From Clostridia bacterium (GTDB lineage: Bacteria > Bacillota > Clostridia > Christensenellales > Borkfalkiaceae): a stretch of DNA of 64,000 nucleotides. A program made the translations under genes and the position numbers. Within the stretch, counting starts at the first letter, position 1. Each line of letters begins with the position of its first letter. The DNA is taken from contig CAAFVM010000045.1 of NCBI GenBank assembly GCA_900766495.1, positions 97,802 to 161,801 on the forward strand, written 5' to 3'. Of the stretch, positions 1 to 7,717 are shown piece by piece. The notes under the pieces were generated by a model, which was not told where the DNA came from, did no database searches, and worked only from the letters and a program-made list of their open reading frames with translations.

Positions 1-1
1 G

Positions 2-247
2 GTGGTAATAGGTAACGTCGCTTCTTCGGACGGGCGGCTTAAAAGCGGCGGCAAAAAAGAACGCCCGGTTTCCATTTACCTTATGCTGGTTATGGTTATA
101 GTTACTTATATGCTGTGCGAGTTTCAAACCTCGTTCGGCGGATTCGATATAATTTTAAAAGTATTCTGCGCGCTTATTTCGCTTATGGCGGCAATCAGGC
201 AGCTTAACGTTTCTATAAGCCGAAGCCTCGATTCTTCGGAAAACTGA
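2..247 (+). CDS. C-terminal part of an unrecognised membrane protein
   Basis: The reading frame is open from the window edge to a TGA at 245-247. A GTG at position 2 could be a start, but the gene more likely begins outside the window. The visible 81 residues hold a short polar stretch, then two hydrophobic segments (about residues 23-42 and 47-65), so this is the membrane-bound tail of a protein. I recognise no family. It lies 169 bases upstream of the HPr-kinase-like gene on the same strand and may belong to the same cluster. The gap between them is AT-rich and shows no convincing gene. Confidence 0.45.
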   Translation: MVIGNVASSDGRLKSGGKKERPVSIYLMLVMVIVTYMLCEFQTSFGGFDIILKVFCALISLMAAIRQLNVSISRSLDSSEN

Positions 248-416
248 TTTTTGATTTTAAGTTGCTTAAACGCGGCGATATTTTTGCGGCGTTTGCAGGT
301 GATTTCGCGACACGTAAAAATACGCAAAATTCGTTTTATAACGCGCGATTTTATTATTTATTACGATTTATATTTTTTCTATTTTATAACAGACGAAAAG
401 GGGAGAAACTTAAAGA

Positions 417-1160
417 ATGCCCATTTACCGATTTGCCGATTTTAACGTAAAAATAACTCCGCGTTTCAAATATTCGGGCGAGCTTCTTGCTCCGTATAAA
501 ATAAGCGAAAGCGGCGAGTTCGATTTTTCGGCTACGGCGAGCGAAAAAGACATTCGCGCGGAGTTTGAAAACGACAAGGCTTTTCCGCCCGCGTATCACG
601 AAAGTCTTTGCATTCTTCGCAATCTTTCGCGCGCGCTTTCAAATACGGGCAACGGGTTTTTATTTCATGCTTCTACCGTCGCGTATAAGGGCAAAGCTTA
701 CGCGTTTACAGCGGCAAGCGGAACGGTCAAGTCAACGCACACGGCGCTTTTGAAAAATCTTTTGGGCGACGAGCTTGTTTACGTCAACGACGACAAGCCT
801 TTCGTTCGCTATTTTCAAAGCGAAAAAACTTTTTACGCATACGGCAACTGTTGGAACGGCAAGCATTCGCTCGGCGAAAACGTGAAATTCCCGCTTGCGG
901 CGATAGTTTTTTTGACCCGAGGCGAAAAAAATTCGGTAACGAAAATTACAGAGCCGCTTGAATGTCTGCCCGAAATTTTAAGCCAAACGCTTTACCCGGA
1001 AGACGAAAAACAAGCGGAAAATCTTTTTAATTTGTTGCAAACGGCGTTTGAAACCATTCCTTTTTATAAACTAAAATGCAATATGGAAAGCGACGCGCCC
1101 GTAACGTCTTTCGAAAACATTCTTTGCGATAAAACGAGCGCGGGCGGCGGTGCAATATGA
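417..1160 (+). CDS. HPr-kinase-like ATPase of a PqqD/peptidase cassette, degenerate P-loop
   Basis: The 247-residue protein resembles the C-terminal kinase domain of HPr kinase as found in clostridial PqqD-linked clusters and in lasso-peptide kinases. The P-loop region is ASGTVKSTHT (about residues 100-109). Canonical GxSGxGKST is changed at two glycines (Ala99 and Val104), while Lys105, Ser106 and Thr107 remain. A following YVNDDKPFV motif matches the acidic motif of the family, and a W-x-GKH motif follows near residue 147. The first 80 residues are not recognisable. The start is an ATG about 12 bases after a GGGGAG ribosome site. The stop overlaps the ABC transporter start by four bases, so the two are translationally coupled. 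The role is probably ATP binding or phosphorylation of a small molecule or peptide. A true HPr regulator is unlikely because the N-terminal domain is missing. Loss of the two glycines leaves catalytic competence uncertain. Confidence 0.65.
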   Translation: MPIYRFADFNVKITPRFKYSGELLAPYKISESGEFDFSATASEKDIRAEFENDKAFPPAYHESLCILRNLSRALSNTGNGFLFHASTVAYKGKAYAFTAASGTVKSTHTALLKNLLGDELVYVNDDKPFVRYFQSEKTFYAYGNCWNGKHSLGENVKFPLAAIVFLTRGEKNSVTKITEPLECLPEILSQTLYPEDEKQAENLFNLLQTAFETIPFYKLKCNMESDAPVTSFENILCDKTSAGGGAI

Positions 1161-2842
1161 AAAAAAACAGAATAAACCGCAAAAATTCGGGCGGAGAACG
1201 ACTCATATCCATTTTACGAAAAACTTACGCGAAAAACATTGTTTTTATCACGTTTTTATCGGTTTTCGCAAGCGCGTTTTCGCTGGCGTTCGCATATTTA
1301 ACAAAATATATCGTAAATTCGGCGCTGAATTCCGAAAGCAAACTGACCGTAATTTTTATATCGGCAACCGTTTGTTGCTTGCTGCTCCGCATAATATCGC
1401 GCTGTTTTTACAACTTTTATTCAGAGAAACTAAACGCGAAAATCTCGCTTGATTTGCGACAAAAAGCCTTTTCGGCGCTTATAAAAGGCGATATTTCGGG
1501 CGTTGAAAAATTTCACAGCGGCGAAATAATGAACAGGCTTACTTCCGACGCCGCCGAAATCGCCGCAGACACCACGGCTATCGCGCCCGCCGCCGCAGGG
1601 CTTATTATTCAACTTTGCGGCACGCTCGCGTTACTTTTTACAATCGACTATTTGTTTGCCGTTATTTTTCTTTCAGGCAGCCTTTTAACCGCCGCCACGG
1701 TGGGGCTTTACAGGTCGAAAATTAAAAATTACCGCAAGCGCACGCTTGATAACGAGGGGCGTTCGCGCAGTTACATTCAAGATAATTTAAGCGCGGTTTT
1801 AACCGTAAAAACCTATAACGCCGAAGAAAAAACGGCGGAAAAATCGTGGTTTTATTCTAACGAGCTTGAAAAAGCCGTGATAAGCCGAGCCAAACTTTCC
1901 TCGACAATGAACGCGCTTTATTCGTTTATAGGCAACGCGGGGCTGATTTTTGCAATAATCTGGTTCGGGGCGGGGCTGATGCGCGGAGCAGCCGATTACG
2001 GCGCCGCAACGGCGGTTATTTTGCTTCTTTTAAACGTTTCTCAACCGATTAACGCAATTTCGGGCGTGATTTCTGCGTTTTACACGCGTTCGGTAAGTGC
2101 GGAAAGGCTTTTCGAATTGCAAAACGGCGAGCAAAATAACACAAAGAAAGTAGAACTTAACGATTTTAATAAAATTTGTTTCGACAACGTAAGTTTTTCC
2201 TATTCTACTCAAAACGTTTTAAACGGCGCGTCGTTTTGCATTAAAAAAGGAGATAAAATCGCGTTTACGGGTGTGAGCGGAGCGGGAAAAACTACCGTTT
2301 TCAAATTGCTTTCGGGCGTTTATAAGCCGAGCGGTGGAAACGTAGTTATATATTCCGACGAGAATGCGAGCAAAAAAACGTTTGCACCAGACGAAATCAG
2401 CGGGCTTTTCGCTTTCGTTCCGCAGGGCAACTTTTTAATGAGCGGCACCGTGCGCGAAAATCTTACGTTTTTTGCAGATACTGCGCCGAGCGACGAAGAA
2501 ATTAAATCCGCGCTTGAAATTTCCTGCGCGAATTTCGTTTTCGATATGCAGGGTGGCTTGGAGCGCGAACTTAAAGAACGCGGCGGCGGACTTTCAGAGG
2601 GGCAGATTCAAAGGCTCGCAATAGCCAGGGCGCTTCTTACAAACCGAAAAATCATATTGTTCGACGAAGCGACTTCGGCTTTAGACGAAGCCACCGAAAA
2701 ACGCCTTATGCAGAATTTGTGCGCTTTGAAAAACAAAACCTGCATATTCGTTAGCCATAGAAAAACCGCGCTCGAACAGTTTAGCGAAGTTTACGAAATC
2801 ACTTCAAACGGGCAAATCGAGCGAAAAGAAATCAACTCGTAA
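1157..2842 (+). CDS. ABC transporter, fused membrane and ATPase domains (exporter type)
   Basis: The 561-residue half-transporter has a six-helix type I membrane domain over about residues 25-310 and a C-terminal nucleotide-binding domain. Walker A (GVSGAGKTT) is near residue 372, the signature LSEGQIQRLAIARAL near 478, and Walker B with D-loop (ILFDEATSALDE) near 500; a switch histidine follows (FVSHRK). It probably works as a homodimeric exporter in the cytoplasmic membrane. The start overlaps the preceding HPr-kinase-like stop by four bases. The cargo is unknown, but PqqD and an S26-type peptidase directly downstream suggest a modified peptide. There is no N-terminal C39 protease domain, so leader removal, if any, must be done by another protein; the S26-type gene in the same cassette is a candidate. 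The family call is secure; substrate is inference. Confidence 0.9.
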   Translation: MKKNRINRKNSGGERLISILRKTYAKNIVFITFLSVFASAFSLAFAYLTKYIVNSALNSESKLTVIFISATVCCLLLRIISRCFYNFYSEKLNAKISLDLRQKAFSALIKGDISGVEKFHSGEIMNRLTSDAAEIAADTTAIAPAAAGLIIQLCGTLALLFTIDYLFAVIFLSGSLLTAATVGLYRSKIKNYRKRTLDNEGRSRSYIQDNLSAVLTVKTYNAEEKTAEKSWFYSNELEKAVISRAKLSSTMNALYSFIGNAGLIFAIIWFGAGLMRGAADYGAATAVILLLLNVSQPINAISGVISAFYTRSVSAERLFELQNGEQNNTKKVELNDFNKICFDNVSFSYSTQNVLNGASFCIKKGDKIAFTGVSGAGKTTVFKLLSGVYKPSGGNVVIYSDENASKKTFAPDEISGLFAFVPQGNFLMSGTVRENLTFFADTAPSDEEIKSALEISCANFVFDMQGGLERELKERGGGLSEGQIQRLAIARALLTNRKIILFDEATSALDEATEKRLMQNLCALKNKTCIFVSHRKTALEQFSEVYEITSNGQIERKEINS

Positions 2843-2852
2843 AAAATTAAAA

Positions 2853-2890
2853 AATATAATTCGGGTAAAATAATATAATTCGGGTAAAAT
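2853..2890 (+). repeat. 19-bp exact tandem duplication before the PqqD gene
   Basis: Bases 2853-2871 are repeated exactly at 2872-2890, immediately before the ATG at 2891. The unit carries the only candidate ribosome site (CGGGT), so the duplication gives two copies of the translation-initiation region. It fills most of the 48-base gap between the ABC gene and the PqqD gene. Confidence 0.85.
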
Positions 2891-3175
2891 ATGAAACTTA
2901 ACAAAGACTTTATTTTAAAAGATATGAAAGGCGCCGACGGCGAAATTACTTACTACGCCATAGCAGTGGGTAAAACCGCAAAAAATTTTAAAGGCATGGT
3001 TAAGCTTAACGATTCGGCGGCGTTTATGTGGAACAGCATAAAACAAGGAGCCGACAGCGAAGCCAAAATTACCGAAGCGCTTACGAAAGAATATGCGATC
3101 AGCGACGAGCAGGCGAAAAGCGACGTTGCCGAAGTAATTAAAAGTCTTCGCGAAATCGGCGCGATAATCGACTGA
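2891..3175 (+). CDS. PqqD-family peptide-recognition protein
   Basis: This 94-residue protein has the length and pattern of stand-alone PqqD domains: an N-terminal beta region, the LNDSAAFMWNSI motif at about residues 40-51, and a C-terminal helix ending in LREIGAI. PqqD proteins bind leader peptides of ribosomally made, modified peptides and present them to modifying enzymes. In lasso-peptide systems the equivalent domain is protein B1. Here no radical SAM enzyme, cyclase or precursor is visible in the window, so the partner is unknown. The neighbouring HPr-kinase-like ATPase and S26-type peptidase make peptide phosphorylation plus cleavage a reasonable idea, but this is inference. Confidence 0.75.
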   Translation: MKLNKDFILKDMKGADGEITYYAIAVGKTAKNFKGMVKLNDSAAFMWNSIKQGADSEAKITEALTKEYAISDEQAKSDVAEVIKSLREIGAIID

Positions 3176-3186
3176 TTTTTTTTGTT

Positions 3187-3657
3187 ATGGCAAAGCATAA
3201 TGAACAATTCGCGGGCGAAAAACTCGGCGAAATAGAACGTTGCCTTAAAGAAAACGGTTCTTATATTTCAACCACGCAGGGCATAAGCATGCGCCCCATG
3301 CTGAAAAGCGGGCGCGACGTCATAGTAGTTCTGCCGAAAACCGAAAGGCTTAAAAAATTCGACGTGGCGCTTTATAAACGCGGCGAAGTTTACGTTTTGC
3401 ACCGCGTTATAAAAGTAGAACCGGACGGTTATGTTATTCGCGGCGACAACACATATTACGACGAAATTGTACCCGAAAATTGCGTTATAGGCGTTTTAAG
3501 CGAGTTTTTCAATAAAAAGCGTACCGTAAAAGTTACCGACGAAAAATATTTGAAATACGTTGCGCGCAACCAAAAAAGTTATAAGATTCGCAAAGTAAAA
3601 AACGACTTTATAACCGCTGTAAAAGACGTTGTAAAAAAAATAATAGGCAGAAAATAA
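3187..3657 (+). CDS. S24/S26-family peptidase without a membrane anchor
   Basis: The 156-residue protein carries signal-peptidase boxes: GISMRPML with the presumed nucleophile Ser34, a conserved LHRV motif with His72 where bacterial type I enzymes have Lys, and a GDN motif (86-88) followed by V-x-G-V. The Ser-His arrangement matches the ER/archaeal type (SipW-like). Unlike those enzymes it shows no transmembrane helix: the N-terminus is charged and the C-terminal tail is basic (Lys/Arg-rich over the last 35 residues). It lies 11 bases after the PqqD gene, so it is in the same operon. No clear ribosome site precedes the ATG at 3187. A leader peptidase acting on the cytosolic side is plausible. 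A LexA-like regulator is less likely because no helix-turn-helix domain is seen. Confidence 0.65.
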   Translation: MAKHNEQFAGEKLGEIERCLKENGSYISTTQGISMRPMLKSGRDVIVVLPKTERLKKFDVALYKRGEVYVLHRVIKVEPDGYVIRGDNTYYDEIVPENCVIGVLSEFFNKKRTVKVTDEKYLKYVARNQKSYKIRKVKNDFITAVKDVVKKIIGRK

Positions 3658-3689
3658 CAGAATTTTGCGCAGAAAAGTCCCCGTAATTG

Positions 3690-3991
3690 CAAAAAGCGGG
3701 GGAAAGCCCTTTTGCAAAGTTATCTGCCGCAAATGCCGAGCCGAGAAATCCCGCAAGCGTAACCCCGATTTGTATTGTGGAAAGAAATTTCGTCGGTTCT
3801 TTTATTATTTTCAATAGTTTTATGGCTTTTTTATTGCCATCATCTGCGCGAGCCTTTACTTTCTTTTCGTTCAAAGATATGATTGCAATTTCTGTTGCGA
3901 CAAAAAAAGCGTTGAGTAGGATAAGTACTAATTGCAAAAGCAAACTGGTAGAATGTGTCCAATATGTAAGTTCTCCTTGTAATATGCACAC
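3690..3991 (-). pseudogene. Truncated DUF21 (CNNM/CorC-like) membrane gene
   Basis: On the minus strand, after kdpE, there is a clear N-terminal DUF21 fragment of about 95 residues: a first helix (LVLILLNAFFVATEIAIISL) and the family motif FLSTIQIGVTLAGFLGSA. Full proteins run to more than 400 residues with CBS and transporter-associated domains. Here homology stops around position 3690 and the frame runs on into unrelated sequence beside the S26-type gene. The AAGGAG ribosome site near 3973-3978 has no in-frame start at a normal distance; the only in-frame GTG lies before it. Both ends are therefore decayed. The break marks the edge of the potassium block, consistent with deletion or insertion at this point. 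Confidence 0.75.
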
Positions 3992-4023
3992 CGAATGTTA
4001 TATCAGCGGTTTAATTTCAATGT

Positions 4024-4725
4024 TTAATCGTCAATCTTTATCATTCTGTACCCGATGCCGACGTGAGTTTGAATATATTGCGGCGAATCGGCGGACGGTT
4101 CGATTTTTTTGCGTAAAGTAGCCATAAATACACGCAGAGAAGCAATATTACTTTCCCATGCCGCACCCCATATTTTTTGCGTAATAAAAGTGTGGGTAAG
4201 CACTTTTCCGACGTTTCTTGACAGCAAACAAAGCAATTTATACTCGATAGGGGTAAGGTGGAGTTCTTCTCCGTTAAGGTATGCGCAACCTGCGCCATAA
4301 TCTATTTTCAGATTTCCGTTGACAAAAACCGATTCGGATTTGTTTGTCGATTGTATTGCAAGAAGCCTTCTTTGCGTAACTCTTATTCTTGCAAGCAATT
4401 CTTCGACGGAAAACGGTTTTGTCAGATAATCGTCCGCTCCGGCATCCAACGCGTCGATTTTATCCTTATCTTCGGCGCGAGCGCTGATTACGATAATAGG
4501 CATTTCAGACCAAGAGCGTATTTTTCCGATAACGTCCACGCCGTCGATATCCGGCAAGCCCAAATCAAGCAGAACAATGTCCGGATTATGAGAAGACGCT
4601 TGCATAACGGCGCTTTCTCCGTTTGTTGCGGTAATATAATCGTAGCCGTGAGTTTTCAAAGTCGTTCCGATAAGGTTACGGACGGGCGCGTCGTCTTCCA
4701 CGACTAAAATCAGTAAGTTATTCAT
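4024..4725 (-). CDS. kdpE: KdpE-type response regulator
   Basis: This 233-residue OmpR-type regulator has an N-terminal receiver with the acidic pocket Asp11/Asp12, phospho-acceptor Asp54 in VLLDLGLPD and Lys in the LTKPF motif. A C-terminal winged helix starts near residue 130 (HLTPIEYKLLCLLSRNVGKV) and ends YIQTHVGIGYRM. It is the partner of the sensor kinase whose gene overlaps its start by eight bases. The start ATG has a strong GGGAGG site. In this window it sits with Ktr/Trk-type genes and not with kdpFABC, so its likely targets are the adjacent potassium-uptake genes. Tandem GATATCAT boxes upstream of ktrB (9078-9105) are candidate binding sites. Confidence 0.9.
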   Translation of the reverse strand: MNNLLILVVEDDAPVRNLIGTTLKTHGYDYITATNGESAVMQASSHNPDIVLLDLGLPDIDGVDVIGKIRSWSEMPIIVISARAEDKDKIDALDAGADDYLTKPFSVEELLARIRVTQRRLLAIQSTNKSESVFVNGNLKIDYGAGCAYLNGEELHLTPIEYKLLCLLSRNVGKVLTHTFITQKIWGAAWESNIASLRVFMATLRKKIEPSADSPQYIQTHVGIGYRMIKIDD

Positions 4726-6676
4726 GAATTTCCACCTCCCCGACGGGCAATGTAAAGGTAAATATCGCGCCGTGCGGAACGTTGTCGGTTATTGTTATTT
4801 CTCCGCAGTGCGCGTTTATGATGGATTTACACAACGAAAGTCCCAACCCGACACTGCGACGACAATCGACAATTTTGTTTGCTCCTGTATAAAACATATC
4901 GAACACCCGCGATTTTTGTTCGTCTGCAATTCCGTTTCCGTTATCCGCCACGCTTACGCTGACTGTTTCTTCGTTTCTTTTTGCCGTAATCGTAATTTGC
5001 GAATCGGACGGTGTGTATTTAATAGCGTTGTCTAAAAGATTGATTAAAACCTGCACGATAAGCCGAGCGTCCATTTTTGCAAGAATCAACTCGTCTTGTT
5101 GTATCACGGTAATTTTTTGCATTTCGCTTTTCTTATGAATATGCTTCAATGCTTCGGCTATTACGTCGCCGACAAGTTCCGTCGTCAAATTTATATTCAT
5201 TCTGCCTTCTTCAAGACGCGTTACCGCAAGCAGATTTTCAACCAGATTGATAAGCCAAAGCGAATCGCCGTAAATATCTTCGTATATTTGTTTTTTTGTC
5301 GCGTCGTCAATATCGTTACCGTTTGAAATCAGATTGCTCGCATTGCCCGAAATGGAAGTAAGCGGCGTGCGAAGATCATGCGATATGGAACGAAGCAGGT
5401 TTGCGCGCAACTGTTCGTTTTTGGCTAAAACGGCGGCGCGTTCTCTTTCTTTGGCGTTTATGATTCCGTCAATTGCGATTGCGCATTCACCGATAACGGA
5501 AACCACAATGCTTTCGTTAAAAGAATCAATTGGTTTTTCTCCGACAAAAATGCCTATTGCACCGTAGTTTTTGCCGTTTTTGCATATCGGGAAAAACGTA
5601 TAGTCGCTTTCAGGGCAAATATCCGTTCCTTTCCCTTCTTTTATGTTGTTTTTCGTTACTTGCCAAGCAATTTGCTCGCAGTCGGACGGTATGGCGGAAG
5701 AGTCGTTTTCAGTCGGTGAAATATATATTTTTTGTGCCTTATTGTCAAATACAACTATCTTTCGGTTTAACAGCCTTTGCAATTGATTCGCCGTAACCTG
5801 AAATATTTCCGTTTCATCGGACGCTTTCTGAATCAATTGGTTCGCATCGAACAGAATTTTTGTTCGATATGCCGTTTGAGTTGCCTGACGTTCCCGAGTT
5901 TTCAGTTTTTCGGTTGTTCCGCCTATGATGAGAGATGCCGCAAGCATAATTACGAAAGTGACTGGGTAGCCGCTTCCGTATGCCAGAAACGAAAATCTCG
6001 GTTCGGTAAAAAGAAAATTAAAAACCAGAACGCTCGCAACGGACGATATAACCCAACAGATTTTGCTTTTTGTCAGTATAGCGGTAATCAAAACACCAAG
6101 CATATAAATCGTAATGATATTTGCTTCGGTAAAACCGAGAATTGAAAAAAGATATCCGAGCAAAGTTGAAAGTAACAGTAAGACTGTTGAAACCGCCGAT
6201 TCTTTGAGAATTTTTACAAAATGCGGTTTTTCAAAAAGTTTTTTCTTACTTTTTGCTATAACGGCATCGCTGTCGGGAATGATATGTATATCGACATTAG
6301 GAGCAAGCGATATTAGTTTTTCGGTTAAAGTCGGTTTGCCTATAAAGCGCCGCTTACCGATAACGGTTCGTCCGATTACTATTTTAGTAACGCCGGAAAG
6401 ACGGGCATATTCCGCAATTTGAAACGCAATGTCGTCTCCGCATACGGTAACTATCGACGCGCCGTTCGTTTCTGCAAAATGAATATTTGCAAGTAACCGT
6501 TCCGTATCATCCGTTGTCATAGATTCAGAGTCGGGAGTTTTTACATATAATGCCGTGAACGATGAATCGAATGCTTTTGCCATTGCTGCCGCTGTTTGAA
6601 TTATTTTCGTGTTTGAAGGCGCGGAAGACAAACAAACCAATATATGTTCTTTGTTATTTGTAAACACTTTTCCCAT
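4718..6676 (-). CDS. kdpD: KdpD-like sensor histidine kinase lacking the N-terminal KdpD domain
   Basis: The 652-residue protein begins with a universal-stress-type domain (about residues 10-140, ending in an IVIGRTV-like motif and a following basic loop). It continues with four closely packed membrane helices (about 160-260), a GAF-like region, a HisKA domain with His433 in SISHDLRTPL, and an HATPase domain with N and G boxes (LLDNAIKYT, DNGNGI, GLGLSLC). E. coli-type KdpD is about 890 residues because of an N-terminal ATP-binding KdpD domain; that domain is absent here. It senses potassium or ionic state at the membrane and phosphorylates KdpE. The reading frame overlaps kdpE by eight bases. 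The AAGGAG site is about 14 bases before the ATG, longer than usual. Confidence 0.88.
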   Translation of the reverse strand: MGKVFTNNKEHILVCLSSAPSNTKIIQTAAAMAKAFDSSFTALYVKTPDSESMTTDDTERLLANIHFAETNGASIVTVCGDDIAFQIAEYARLSGVTKIVIGRTVIGKRRFIGKPTLTEKLISLAPNVDIHIIPDSDAVIAKSKKKLFEKPHFVKILKESAVSTVLLLLSTLLGYLFSILGFTEANIITIYMLGVLITAILTKSKICWVISSVASVLVFNFLFTEPRFSFLAYGSGYPVTFVIMLAASLIIGGTTEKLKTRERQATQTAYRTKILFDANQLIQKASDETEIFQVTANQLQRLLNRKIVVFDNKAQKIYISPTENDSSAIPSDCEQIAWQVTKNNIKEGKGTDICPESDYTFFPICKNGKNYGAIGIFVGEKPIDSFNESIVVSVIGECAIAIDGIINAKERERAAVLAKNEQLRANLLRSISHDLRTPLTSISGNASNLISNGNDIDDATKKQIYEDIYGDSLWLINLVENLLAVTRLEEGRMNINLTTELVGDVIAEALKHIHKKSEMQKITVIQQDELILAKMDARLIVQVLINLLDNAIKYTPSDSQITITAKRNEETVSVSVADNGNGIADEQKSRVFDMFYTGANKIVDCRRSVGLGLSLCKSIINAHCGEITITDNVPHGAIFTFTLPVGEVEIHE

Positions 6677-6740
6677 TCGGATAATCGTATCTCCTTAAGT
6701 TTTGGGTTTCTTGTATTATATCATATTTCTCGCATAAAAT

Positions 6741-7025
6741 CTACTTACGGCTTATGTAATCAGTTAAAGTATTCGCCAACTCCCAATTTTTCTCATCAAA
6801 GATAACAATAGCGACTTTTTTATGTCGTTTTTTGAAGTTTTCGATTTCGGAAATCGTATTCTCATAGTTTTCTGCGTCAATGAATTCAAGCGGACTGTAT
6901 TTTTCTTCTTGTTCCTTTTCAATTGCTTTTCTGTTTTCTTCCAAGAAGACGTCAAGCCTTTTCATAATGAAAAAGCCGAAAATCATAACTGAGATTACCG
7001 CAATAATAAGTATTACGTCTTCCAT
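6741..7025 (-). CDS. Small single-pass membrane protein in the potassium operon
   Basis: The product is about 94 residues: an N-terminal hydrophobic helix (residues 3-22), a charged, probably coiled-coil stretch rich in Glu and Lys, and a short C-terminal alpha/beta piece (KKVAIVIFDEKNW). I chose the ATG at 7025, which has an AAGGTG site six bases before it; a GTG three codons upstream is possible. It lies 24 bases after ktrA and 64 bases before kdpD, co-directional with both. I recognise no family. By position it may be an accessory subunit of the potassium channel or a link between transport and the sensor kinase. Confidence 0.7.
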   Translation of the reverse strand: MEDVILIIAVISVMIFGFFIMKRLDVFLEENRKAIEKEQEEKYSPLEFIDAENYENTISEIENFKKRHKKVAIVIFDEKNWELANTLTDYISRK

Positions 7026-7049
7026 AAAAGTCACCTTCTTTTACGACTG

Positions 7050-7703
7050 TTAAATATCAAAGCATTTCCGTATTGCTTTGTATTCCCCAAGAACTAAAAG
7101 AGTTTCGTCAGCGGAGAGAACCGTGCCGGCGGTAACAACCGCATTGATTTTTCCGTTTTTCTTTGTCGCGATAATATTTACGTTGTATTTTCTGCGAATA
7201 TCGATTTCTACAACCGATTTTCCTATCCACGCCGACGGAACGGAAACTTCAAATATCGAACAGGAATCGCCGAGTTCTATGTAATCGAGAATATGGTCGG
7301 ATGTGTATCGGATTGCAGCCCATGAGGCAAGTTGTTTTTCGGGATAAATAATTTCGTCCGCTCCGTTACGCAGAAGAAATTTTGCCTGAACGTCCTGTTC
7401 TGCGCGTGATACAACCTTTTGCGCCCCCAATTCCTTTAATAAGCAGGTCGTTTCAAGAGAACTTTGAAAGTTACCGCCGATAGTTACAATGCAGACGTCG
7501 TAGTTTTTTACGCCGAGCGATTTCAGCAACGCTTCGTTTGTGCTGTCGCCGATTTGTCCGTTAGTCACATAGGGCATAGCATCGTTGACTCTTTCTTCGT
7601 TTTCGTCTACCGCCATGATTTCGTGTCCTAATTCGTGCAATTTCATCGCGATATATTTTCCGAACCGTCCAATACCTATCAATAAAACAGATTTCGTTTT
7701 CAT
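7050..7703 (-). CDS. ktrA: Potassium-uptake regulatory subunit KtrA/TrkA
   Basis: This 217-residue cytosolic RCK protein has an N-terminal Rossmann fold with GIGRFG (residues 10-15) and acidic Asp34 in AVDENEE, which binds nucleotide, and a C-terminal TrkA-C domain from about residue 135. One RCK repeat makes it KtrA-like; E. coli TrkA has two. It forms a ring that gates the KtrB/TrkH channel, and in many Firmicutes the TrkA-C domain binds c-di-AMP. The start has a perfect AAGGAGG site. It is 14 bases downstream of ktrB, which carries an internal stop, so its channel partner from this locus may be non-functional. Confidence 0.92.
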   Translation of the reverse strand: MKTKSVLLIGIGRFGKYIAMKLHELGHEIMAVDENEERVNDAMPYVTNGQIGDSTNEALLKSLGVKNYDVCIVTIGGNFQSSLETTCLLKELGAQKVVSRAEQDVQAKFLLRNGADEIIYPEKQLASWAAIRYTSDHILDYIELGDSCSIFEVSVPSAWIGKSVVEIDIRRKYNVNIIATKKNGKINAVVTAGTVLSADETLLVLGEYKAIRKCFDI

Positions 7704-7717
7704 ATATAAAAACCTCC

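Noticed and set aside
417..1160. HPr kinase/phosphorylase of carbon control
   Set aside because: It lacks the N-terminal domain, has a changed P-loop and sits with PqqD and an exporter, so it is a relative and not HprK itself.
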